A stretch of DNA of 64,000 bases, from NCBI RefSeq assembly GCF_001705515.1, contig NZ_MDJS01000003.1:496001-560000 (forward strand), read 5' to 3'. Within the stretch, counting starts at the first letter, position 1; each line of letters starts with the position of its first letter. Source of the stretch: Mucilaginibacter sp. PPCGB 2223. GTDB taxonomy: Bacteria; Bacteroidota; Bacteroidia; Sphingobacteriales; Sphingobacteriaceae. The translations under genes were made by a program, and so were the position numbers. Shown here in pieces: positions 38,042 through 45,347 of this stretch. Under the pieces are notes generated by a model that saw only the letters and a list, made by a program, of their open reading frames with translations, ran no database searches and was not told the DNA's origin.

Positions 38042-40012
38042 ATGAAAATTATTCGTCAAGTTACAGCATTGGCTCTGTTTTGCCTTCCGGCGATGGCATG
38101 GGCACAACAGGCAAAAATTATTACCATCCAGGCTGATAAGCCAACAGTTAATGTATCGCCCAATATGTGGGGCATCTTTTTCGAAGATATTAACTTTTCG
38201 GCCGATGGCGGCCTGTATGCCGAATTGGTGAAAAACCGCTCGTTCGAGTTTCTAAAACCTATGATGGGCTGGAAAGAAGTGCGTGGTAATGGTGGCTCGG
38301 GCAGCGTGTTGATTATTAATCGCGGTAACGAAAATGTTAATAACCCGCGTTTTGCACGCATTACAGTAAAAGGAAATACCGGTTATTACGGTTTGACCAA
38401 TGAGGGTTTTCGTGGAATGGGCATCAAAAAAGATGAGCAATACAATTTTTCCATCCTTGCCCGTAAAAGCGAAGGAAATGTAAAGATCAAAGTACAATTA
38501 TTAAGCGCCGATGGTAAAACCGTTTTAGGCGAAAATGCCCTGCAGGGCTTTACCGATAAATGGGATAAATACAAAACATCGTTCACAGCCAATGCTACCG
38601 ACGCGAAGGGCCAGTTTGCTATTTTATTTGAGGGACAGGGTGTACTGGATATCGACATGGTATCGCTTTTTCCGCAGCATACCTGGAAGGAACGCCCCGG
38701 CGGCCTGCGCGCCGACCTGGCTCAAAAGCTGGCCGACCTGCACCCGGGCTTTGTACGCTTCCCCGGTGGATGCATTGTGGAGGGGCGCGACCTGGCCAAC
38801 CGTTACCAATGGAAAAAAACCGTTGGCGACGTGAACGAGCGCGAACTGATCATCAACCGCTGGAACATCGAGTTCCCGTACCGCTCCGCTCCCGACTATT
38901 TTCAGAGCTACGGCCTGGGTTTCTTTGAGTACTTCCAACTGGCCGAAGATATCGGCGCCGAGCCGTTGCCCATTTTAAACTGCGGTATGGCTTGTCAATA
39001 TAATAGCGCCGAAGTTGCGCCGCTTGATCAGATCGATCCGTTTATACAGGACGCCCTGGACCTGGTTGAGTTCGCCAACGGCGCAGTTACCACTAAATGG
39101 GGTAAGCTGCGTGCCGCGATGGGCCACCCCGCTCCTTTCAATCTAAAAATGATGGGCATCGGCAACGAGCAGTGGGATGTGCAGTACCTGGACAGGTATA
39201 AGCTTTTCGCGAAAGCATTTGCTGCCAAATACCCCAATATCAAACTGGTAACCAGTTCGGGCCCGTCGCCAAGCGGTGATAAGTTCGACTACCTGCAAAA
39301 AGAACTGCGCGCGCAAAAGGCCAACTTTTTAGATGAGCACTATTACCAGTCGCCCGATTGGTTTATGCAAAATGCATCCCGCTACGATAATTACGACCGT
39401 AACAGCAGCAAAATATTCGCCGGCGAATATGCCGCGCATGCTAAGGAACCAAAAAACGCCAAAGAAGCCGAAGCCATGAACTGCTGGATAAGCGCCCTGG
39501 CCGAAGCCGCCTTCATGACCGGCCTTGAGCGTAATGCCGATGTGGTACAAATGGCCAGCTATGCGCCTTTGCTGGCTCACGTAGATGCATGGCAATGGCG
39601 CCCTGACCTGATCTGGTTTGATAACCTGCGCTCGGTTGGCACACCTAATTATTATGTGCAGCAGTTGTTTTCGGCCAATAAAGGCACGCAGGTAGTACCA
39701 GCTTTAGCCGATGGTAATGTAATTGCCGGTAAGGATAGTTTATACAGCAGCGCTACTATCGATAAAAAGAACAATACAGTTATTATTAAACTGGTAAATA
39801 CATCGGCGAAAGCCATGCCGGTTAGTTTAGATATCAAAGGTAAAATAAACGGCACAGGTAAATGGACAGAGTTGACATCGGTAAACTTATTGGATATCAA
39901 CACGCTGGATGATCCTAAAAAGATTTACCCGGTTGAGAAAGCGATAAACGGACGTAGTGTAACACTGGCGGCACATTCGGTTAATATGATAACGTACGAA
40001 ACGAAACTATAA
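38042..40012 (+). CDS. GH51 alpha-L-arabinofuranosidase, 656 aa
   Basis: A signal peptide ends MAWAQ. The opening NVSPNMWGIFFEDINFSADGGLYAELVKNRSFEF (spread over residues 36-70) is the GH51 hallmark. A carbohydrate-binding insert (about 75-210) precedes the TIM barrel. The acid/base is E376 in MGIGNEQW and the nucleophile E462 in IFAGEYAAH. The C-terminal beta domain is the usual GH51 one. The enzyme removes arabinofuranose from arabinan or arabinogalactan side chains of pectin. It starts 46 bases after the GH106-like gene, so the two are probably co-transcribed. Confidence 0.93.
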   Translation: MKIIRQVTALALFCLPAMAWAQQAKIITIQADKPTVNVSPNMWGIFFEDINFSADGGLYAELVKNRSFEFLKPMMGWKEVRGNGGSGSVLIINRGNENVNNPRFARITVKGNTGYYGLTNEGFRGMGIKKDEQYNFSILARKSEGNVKIKVQLLSADGKTVLGENALQGFTDKWDKYKTSFTANATDAKGQFAILFEGQGVLDIDMVSLFPQHTWKERPGGLRADLAQKLADLHPGFVRFPGGCIVEGRDLANRYQWKKTVGDVNERELIINRWNIEFPYRSAPDYFQSYGLGFFEYFQLAEDIGAEPLPILNCGMACQYNSAEVAPLDQIDPFIQDALDLVEFANGAVTTKWGKLRAAMGHPAPFNLKMMGIGNEQWDVQYLDRYKLFAKAFAAKYPNIKLVTSSGPSPSGDKFDYLQKELRAQKANFLDEHYYQSPDWFMQNASRYDNYDRNSSKIFAGEYAAHAKEPKNAKEAEAMNCWISALAEAAFMTGLERNADVVQMASYAPLLAHVDAWQWRPDLIWFDNLRSVGTPNYYVQQLFSANKGTQVVPALADGNVIAGKDSLYSSATIDKKNNTVIIKLVNTSAKAMPVSLDIKGKINGTGKWTELTSVNLLDINTLDDPKKIYPVEKAINGRSVTLAAHSVNMITYETKL

Positions 40013-40015
40013 AAC

Positions 40016-40120
40016 TATGTTATTGCGAAGGACGAAGCAATCTCTGAGGAAAGCCGGCGACATGTCCTATGAGATTGCCACGTCATCGCTGTTTTCAACG
40101 CGCTCTTCCTCGCAATGACA
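40016..40120. repeat. Dispersed hairpin repeat, family A, copy 1
   Basis: It begins TTATTGCGAAGGACGAAGCA and ends CTTCCTCGCAATGACA, so the ends are inverted repeats. The interior differs from the other copies at 41455, 43052 and 60662. It fills almost the whole gap between the GH51 and GH28 genes. Confidence 0.75.
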
Positions 40121-40133
40121 AATGTTAATATAA

Positions 40134-41444
40134 ATGACCAACTGTTTTAGACCCATACTAATAATCGCATTCCTTTTGCAAGGGATAAGCGCCATAGCGC
40201 AGTTTAAACCCGATACACAGGGGTACAGCCGCCCAGTATTTGTGCAAAAGCAACATCCTAATAAAAAACATTATCTGATAACTAATTTTGGCGCCGCGGG
40301 CGATGGCAAAACGATCAACACTATCTCGATACAAAGAGCTATCGATGAGTGCTCGGCAAAAGGCGGTGGCGTGGTCGAAGTCCCGGCAGGTACGTTCATC
40401 AGTGGGTCCATCTTTTTAAAAAAGGGTGCAGATCTGCTTATCGACGCCAAAGGCGTGTTAAAAGGATCACTCAATCCGGATGATTATCCGCAGATACAAA
40501 GCAGCTTCGAAGGGGTCGATAGGATGTATACTGCCGCGTTTATCAACGCGCAAAACCTGTCGGGTTTCGAAGTATATGGCGAGGGCATGATTGATGGCTC
40601 GGGCGAAGATTATATCGCCGTTCATCGAAATATTACAACTAAACCTAAACCCGGCAAACCAAGATTGATCTGCTTCGATCATTGCAAAAACTTTACCATA
40701 TCTGGCTTGCAATTGCATAACCAGGCCGTTTGGTGCCTGCACCTGTTTAAATGTACCGATGTTGTTGTTAACGGGTTAACCATAACCGCGGAGCACAACA
40801 TCCCCAGCAGCGACGGGATAGATATCGACCAATGCACGCGGGTAGTGGTAAGTCATTGTGATATAGATGTAAATGATGATTGCATCTCGATCAAAGCCGG
40901 CCGCGAAACCAACGCTGTACCCAATTTGCTTTGCCAGGATATCACCATCGAAAATACCCGCTTTGGCTACGGGCATGGCGGCGTAGCGATGGGCAGCGAA
41001 ACTTCGGGCGGAATTAAAAATGTTTTGGTAAGCAACTGCATTGCCGAAGCAGGTAACTGGGCTCCGGTAAGATTTAAATCGCAGCAAAGCCGCGGCGGTG
41101 TGGTTGAGCATATTGTATTCAAAAACTTTGAACTGAAAGGTGTGACTAAGGCTTTTGAAATGAATATGAACTGGACAAGTTCGCACGGTGTATTGGCTGC
41201 GCCATCAAACCCTTTACCGGTTGTGAAAGATGTAGAACTCATCAATGTGTGCGGCACGGCCAAAAGCGGCGGCAGCCTGCGGGGGTTAAAGGGTAGCCCG
41301 ATAACCAATATAAAATTCACCAACTGTAAGATAGAAGCCCAAACCGGTTTAAAGATGACGGATGTTAAAGATGTGGACTATGCGGGTTTGGATTTGAAAG
41401 TTAGTGAAGGTGAGAAAATAATTAATGGAATACCAAAAGAATAA
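40134..41444 (+). CDS. GH28 polygalacturonase-type enzyme, 436 aa
   Basis: A signal peptide ends SAIAQ. The right-handed beta-helix carries the GH28 catalytic set: SSDGID (D227), VNDDCISIKAG (D248, D249) and YGHGGVAMGSE (H281). The start, FGAAGDGKTINTISIQRAID, is also typical. It should hydrolyse galacturonan or rhamnogalacturonan linkages, matching PL22, CE12 and GH106 genes alongside. Start ATG lies 13 bases after a hairpin repeat, and this short distance suggests the promoter or leader overlaps that repeat or that it is read from upstream. Confidence 0.92.
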   Translation: MTNCFRPILIIAFLLQGISAIAQFKPDTQGYSRPVFVQKQHPNKKHYLITNFGAAGDGKTINTISIQRAIDECSAKGGGVVEVPAGTFISGSIFLKKGADLLIDAKGVLKGSLNPDDYPQIQSSFEGVDRMYTAAFINAQNLSGFEVYGEGMIDGSGEDYIAVHRNITTKPKPGKPRLICFDHCKNFTISGLQLHNQAVWCLHLFKCTDVVVNGLTITAEHNIPSSDGIDIDQCTRVVVSHCDIDVNDDCISIKAGRETNAVPNLLCQDITIENTRFGYGHGGVAMGSETSGGIKNVLVSNCIAEAGNWAPVRFKSQQSRGGVVEHIVFKNFELKGVTKAFEMNMNWTSSHGVLAAPSNPLPVVKDVELINVCGTAKSGGSLRGLKGSPITNIKFTNCKIEAQTGLKMTDVKDVDYAGLDLKVSEGEKIINGIPKE

Positions 41445-41454
41445 CTAATTAAAA

Positions 41455-41609
41455 CGTTGTTGCGAGCGGTAACGAAGACAACCGCACGAAGTAAGCTCAT
41501 GAATACCTATAAAAAACAAACTATAGCATTCATAATCTCTACATAGGACACTCGATGCTTATAACCGGACCTGTATAGCATAGAGATTGCTTAGTGCCTC
41601 GCAATGACG
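41455..41609. repeat. Dispersed hairpin repeat, family A, copy 2
   Basis: It runs from CGTTGTTGCGAGCGGTAACG to GTGCCTCGCAATGACG. About 75 bases of its right half are nearly the same as the copy at 60662-60762 (shared words ATAGGA, CGGACCTGTATAG, AGATTGCT). It ends 25 bases before the esterase start. Confidence 0.8.
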
Positions 41610-41634
41610 TGATGGAAGAAGAAAAGAAACAACC

Positions 41635-42990
41635 ATGAATAAACTCAACAAATTATCAACGGCATTACTGACAGCGCTGGCCATCACAGGCACGGCATCG
41701 GCACAAAAAACCGACTTTAAATTCGAGTTTGGCTCGGGAAAGAAAATTAAAGAAGGCTATACATCGGTAACACCGGCAACTGTCTATACCAAAGATCAGG
41801 GGTATGGTATCGATTTTGGGTATCCCGCCGAAGCTGTGGATAACGGCGGCAAGGATCCGCTTAAAGCGAGCAATCTTACCGGCAGCAAACCCTTTTATTT
41901 TTCGGTGGATGTACCCGAAGGAAATTATAAAGTAACCGTTACTTTGGGCGATGCCAAACAAGCTACAGTTACTACGGTAAGGGCAGAGTCGCGCCGCTTA
42001 ATGCTGGAGAAAGTAGAAACCAAACCCGGCGAGTTTGTCACCAAAACATTCGTCGTTAATATCCGCAAACCGCAAATTGATGGTGGCACTAAGGTTGGCT
42101 TAAAGGACAGAGAACTAACAAAACTGGATTGGGATGATAAATTGACCCTTGAGTTTAATAATTCCCACCCAGCAGTATCGGCAGTTGAAATAACCAAAAC
42201 CGACGACCAAATAACCGTTTACCTTGCCGGCAACAGCACCGTTGTCGATCAGGACGATGAACCCTGGGCAAGTTGGGGGCAAATGATCCCGCGCTTTTTT
42301 AAACCCGGCGTTGCCATTGCCGACCATGCCGAATCGGGTTTAACACTGGCCAGTTTTAAAGGCTCGCGCCGTTTGGATAAAGTATTCAGTACCGCCAAAC
42401 CCGGCGACTATCTGTTTGTCGAGTTTGGCCACAATGACCAGAAAGAGCGTGGCCCTAACACCGGTGCCTGGAAAGCCTACACCGAAAGCTTTAAATATTT
42501 TATCGAACAGGCCAAAGCCAAAGGCATAATACCCGTCGTGGTAACATCAACCAGCCGCCGCGCTTTTAGCGATACTACCGGCAAAGTGGTAAACACACTG
42601 GGCGATTTCCCCGCGGCGGCACGCAAAGTTGCACAGGATGAAAGCGTAGCACTGATAGACGTTAACGCCATGACAGCCGATTTTTACAATGCTTTAGGTA
42701 AAGAGGCCTCAACTAAGGCTTTTGTACACTACGCTGCCAATACCTGGCCGGGGCAGGGCAATAAACCGTTGGCCGATAATACGCACTTTAACAGCTACGG
42801 CGCTTACGAGATAGCCAAATGTGTGATCGAGGGTATACGCTCAAACCATTTGGGATTGGAAAAATACCTGATCGATGCGCCAAAGTTCGACCCATCGCAC
42901 CCGGATGACCCGAATATATTTAGCCTGCCGCTTAGCTCGCCAAGCCCGGTATTAAAGGCGGCCATGTTTGCTAAACCGGATGGGAATTGA
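41635..42990 (+). CDS. Rhamnogalacturonan acetylesterase-like SGNH hydrolase (CE12 type), 451 aa
   Basis: A signal peptide ends GTASAQ. A beta-sandwich domain (about 27-190) with FEFGSGKK and FYFSVDVPEGNYKVTVTLGD resembles binding modules found on such esterases. The SGNH domain follows: nucleophile S201 in YLAGNSTVVDQ, the GHND block (FVEFGHNDQK) and the catalytic pair D381/H384 in LADNTHFNSYG. The family removes acetyl groups from rhamnogalacturonan I, opening it to GH28 and lyase attack. It sits between GH28 and a polysaccharide deacetylase in the same direction. Confidence 0.9.
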   Translation: MNKLNKLSTALLTALAITGTASAQKTDFKFEFGSGKKIKEGYTSVTPATVYTKDQGYGIDFGYPAEAVDNGGKDPLKASNLTGSKPFYFSVDVPEGNYKVTVTLGDAKQATVTTVRAESRRLMLEKVETKPGEFVTKTFVVNIRKPQIDGGTKVGLKDRELTKLDWDDKLTLEFNNSHPAVSAVEITKTDDQITVYLAGNSTVVDQDDEPWASWGQMIPRFFKPGVAIADHAESGLTLASFKGSRRLDKVFSTAKPGDYLFVEFGHNDQKERGPNTGAWKAYTESFKYFIEQAKAKGIIPVVVTSTSRRAFSDTTGKVVNTLGDFPAAARKVAQDESVALIDVNAMTADFYNALGKEASTKAFVHYAANTWPGQGNKPLADNTHFNSYGAYEIAKCVIEGIRSNHLGLEKYLIDAPKFDPSHPDDPNIFSLPLSSPSPVLKAAMFAKPDGN

Positions 42991-43021
42991 GTTGTGAGTT
43001 GATGGTTGCGAGTTGTGAGTT
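42990..43021. repeat. Short GTTGTGAGTT word repeats after the esterase gene
   Basis: The words GTTGTGAGTT, GATGGTTGCGAG and TTGTGAGTT follow directly after the esterase stop. This is another member of the recurring style of degenerate word repeats at gene ends in this window, here without an obvious inverted partner. Confidence 0.5.
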
Positions 43022-43051
43022 AAATAAGGCATAAATGAAAGGATAATTAAA

Positions 43052-43135
43052 GCGTCATTGCGAGGTACGAAGCAATCCACGACTTACAGAGCCGCTCTGC
43101 ATAGCATAGAGATTGCTTCGTCCCTCGCAATGACG
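43052..43135. repeat. Dispersed hairpin repeat, family A, copy 3 (best preserved ends)
   Basis: The left end GCGTCATTGCGAGGTACGAA continues to GCAATC. It is the reverse complement of the right end with one mismatch over about 25 bases. The middle has 33 bases. It is the clearest hairpin of the family and lies 23 bases before the chosen start of the deacetylase gene. Confidence 0.85.
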
Positions 43136-43158
43136 TGATGGAGATAAAGGATGAACAG

Positions 43159-43926
43159 ATGAAAAAAATATTACTGCTTTTGTTGCTACCGCTACTCACC
43201 AACGCCCAGGTATTACACAAACCAATACCCGATAAATTAGTGGTACTTACCTTTGACGACGCTATTGTTACGCAGTATACCGTAGTAGCACCATTGCTTA
43301 AAAAGTATGGTTTTGGTGCGACGTTTTTTGTGTGCGAGTTTACCAATCCGCCGTTTAGCGATAAAAGTAAATACCTGAGTTGGGAGCAGATCGCCGCACT
43401 GAATAAAATGGGCTTCGAGATCGGCAATCATACCCAAAATCATACGCATGTTAACAAAATGGATAGCCTGCATTTTGCCAGCGAGTTAAAGTATATCGAA
43501 AGCAAATGCGCACAATACCATATACCCAAACCTGTCAGTTTTGCTTACCCGGGCTATGATGTGGGCCCGAAGGCTTTGCCGGTTTTAAAAGCAGCAGGGT
43601 ATGTATTTGCCAGGCAAGGTTTGAACCGGCCGTATGATCCGCTTACGGATAACCCGCTTTTGATGCCCGGCCTGACAACGACAGCCGATAACAGCAAAGA
43701 TGTTTACGATATCTTATCCAAAGCTAATCACGGTAAGATCGTGGTGCTAACCATGCACGGTGTGCCCGACGAAGCGCATCCCTGGGTAAATACCCCGCCC
43801 GGATTATTTGAGCAATACCTCAAATTTTTAAAGGATAATCATTACAGGGTGATCGCCATGCGTGATCTGAAGCAGTATATCGATGTTGGGTCGGAAAGTC
43901 CGAAAGACCGGAAGTCCGAAAGATGA
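43159..43926 (+). CDS. Polysaccharide deacetylase (NodB-type, CE4), 255 aa
   Basis: From MKKILLLLLLPLLTNAQ (start at 43159; the 8-codon upstream extension lies in repeat-derived sequence) the protein has a signal peptide. It then has the NodB blocks LVVLTFDDA, GATFFVCEF, FEIGNHTQNHTH and FAYPGYD, with the metal-binding aspartates and histidines in place. The first motif reads TFDDA where most members have TFDDG. It likely removes N- or O-acetyl groups from a polysaccharide, possibly pectin. The last dozen residues (SESPKDRKSER) are translated from a degenerate repeat whose partner lies just after the gene. Confidence 0.87.
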   Translation: MKKILLLLLLPLLTNAQVLHKPIPDKLVVLTFDDAIVTQYTVVAPLLKKYGFGATFFVCEFTNPPFSDKSKYLSWEQIAALNKMGFEIGNHTQNHTHVNKMDSLHFASELKYIESKCAQYHIPKPVSFAYPGYDVGPKALPVLKAAGYVFARQGLNRPYDPLTDNPLLMPGLTTTADNSKDVYDILSKANHGKIVVLTMHGVPDEAHPWVNTPPGLFEQYLKFLKDNHYRVIAMRDLKQYIDVGSESPKDRKSER

Positions 43927-43988
43927 GCTAATTAAAAACGAATGCTCAATTAATTAATTCCGGACTTTCGGTCTTTCCGACTTCCGGA
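43891..43988. terminator. Repeat-built hairpin overlapping the deacetylase 3' end
   Basis: The arm 43891-43922 (CGGAAAGTCCGAAAGACCGG with extension) is largely the reverse complement of 43960-43988 (CCGGACTTTCGGTCTTTCCG with extension), with a few mismatches. The loop is about 37 bases. The left arm is within the coding sequence. A termination or RNA-stabilising role is inferred. Confidence 0.55.
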
Positions 43989-44023
43989 CTAACAATAACC
44001 AATTTTATATTAACCTCACAAAA

Positions 44024-45271
44024 ATGAAAAGTCTCAAAAAAATTGTCATCACCAGTTTATGCGGACTGCAAATGACCGCCGCGCTTGTGGCAAACGGGCA
44101 GCAAATCCCGGTATTGGAAACCGGCGGCAAAGCCATGCCCGACGAATGGATCGATAAAGACACCGGTCACAAGGTTATTCGCCTGGTACGCAGGCCGGGC
44201 ACTACCAATGGCAGCTTTTATTTTAACAATTATTGCTTTGTGCCCCGCGGCGAAAAACAAGGCGACCTGATGGTGTTTTCGGGAAGCACTACCAAAGAGA
44301 TGGGTAATCAACTCTTCACCGTCAACCTGAAAACGCTGGAAGTTAAACAGCTTACCCACCACCCGCACATAGCCGGCGAAATGGTTTGCCCTAAAACACA
44401 CGATGCTTTTTACCAAAGTGGCGATAGTGTCTGGGCCGTAAACGCCATCACAGGTAAAAACAGGTTCATTTATGCTTTCGACCCGAGCTTTAAAGGCCGT
44501 GTAGGTACGGTTAATGCTGATGGCACTTACCTGGCTTGCGTTAAGGCTACCGGCGACCAGGAACGCGAGATACTGAAACAATACCCTGAAAAGAGCCAGT
44601 TTTTTAACCGGATATATGATGCCCACATTGAACATACCCTTTATACTCTCAACGTTAAAACCGGAGAATTGAAAGAAATTCACCGCGAAAACGAGTGGAC
44701 CAACCACCTGCTGTTCTCGCCTGTCGACCCGGATATTTTGTCGTACTGCCACGAAGGCCCCTGGGAAAAGAACGACCGCATCTGGAACATCAACATCAAA
44801 ACCCTAAAAAATACCCTGATGCACGTACGCACCATGCCCAACGAGATAGCCGGGCATGAATTTTTCGGCATCGGCGGCCAGCACGAGTGGTTCGACCTGC
44901 AAAAGCCTAAAGGCAAAACTTTCTTTTTAGCTGCTTTTGATATGAAGACCGGCAAAGAGGACCGTATTTACGAGATGGAGCGCAACGAATGGTCGATACA
45001 TTTTAACGTGAGCAAAGACGAGCAAACTTTTTGCGGCGATGGCGGCGACCCTGGCCAGGTAGCCAAAGCTCCCGATGGCGAATGGATCTACCTGTTTAAA
45101 CCTAATGGCGATCGTTTTAAATCAGAAAAACTGGTGAACATGAAAAACCACCACTATAAACTGGAGCCCAACGTACACTTTTCGCCCGATGAAAAATGGA
45201 TCATCTTCCGTGCTAATTTTGAAGGGGTAGATAACGAGCAGGTGTATGCTGTGGAGATAGCGAAGCACTGA
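44024..45271 (+). CDS. Oligogalacturonate lyase, PL22 family, 415 aa
   Basis: A signal peptide (about residues 1-25) is followed by the seven-bladed beta-propeller pattern of oligogalacturonate lyases: WIDKDTGHKVIRLVRRPGTT, FYFNNYCFVP, KQLTHHPHIAGEM, IGGQHEWFDL and LEPNVHFSPDEKWIIF. Conserved histidines in these blocks correspond to the manganese site. The enzyme cleaves short oligogalacturonates into unsaturated monomers, the last step of homogalacturonan breakdown. It ends the pectin island and is convergent with uvrA. Confidence 0.9.
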   Translation: MKSLKKIVITSLCGLQMTAALVANGQQIPVLETGGKAMPDEWIDKDTGHKVIRLVRRPGTTNGSFYFNNYCFVPRGEKQGDLMVFSGSTTKEMGNQLFTVNLKTLEVKQLTHHPHIAGEMVCPKTHDAFYQSGDSVWAVNAITGKNRFIYAFDPSFKGRVGTVNADGTYLACVKATGDQEREILKQYPEKSQFFNRIYDAHIEHTLYTLNVKTGELKEIHRENEWTNHLLFSPVDPDILSYCHEGPWEKNDRIWNINIKTLKNTLMHVRTMPNEIAGHEFFGIGGQHEWFDLQKPKGKTFFLAAFDMKTGKEDRIYEMERNEWSIHFNVSKDEQTFCGDGGDPGQVAKAPDGEWIYLFKPNGDRFKSEKLVNMKNHHYKLEPNVHFSPDEKWIIFRANFEGVDNEQVYAVEIAKH

Positions 45272-45292
45272 TTTTGATGTGCAAATCAGAAA

Positions 45293-45347
45293 ATGTGCAG
45301 ATGTGCAAATGACTTTAAAATGATTAGTCATTTGCACATTCGCACAT
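45293..45347. terminator. Long hairpin between PL22 and uvrA
   Basis: The arm 45293-45314 (ATGTGCAGATGTGCAAATGA, then CT) pairs with 45326-45347 with two mismatches around an 11-base loop. It is built from repeated ATGTGCAAAT words, and a further copy lies at 45277-45286. It lies between convergent stops and touches the uvrA stop codon. Confidence 0.7.

Noticed and set aside
40016..43135. CRISPR array or insertion sequence made from the repeated hairpins in the pectin island
   Set aside because: Copies are about 1.5 kb apart with genes between them, vary in length and are palindromic; no cas genes and no transposase frame are present.
44057..44752. 231-codon open frame on the minus strand inside the PL22 gene
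   Set aside because: It mirrors the lyase codons, has no domain or plausible start context, and the plus-strand protein is full-length and well conserved.
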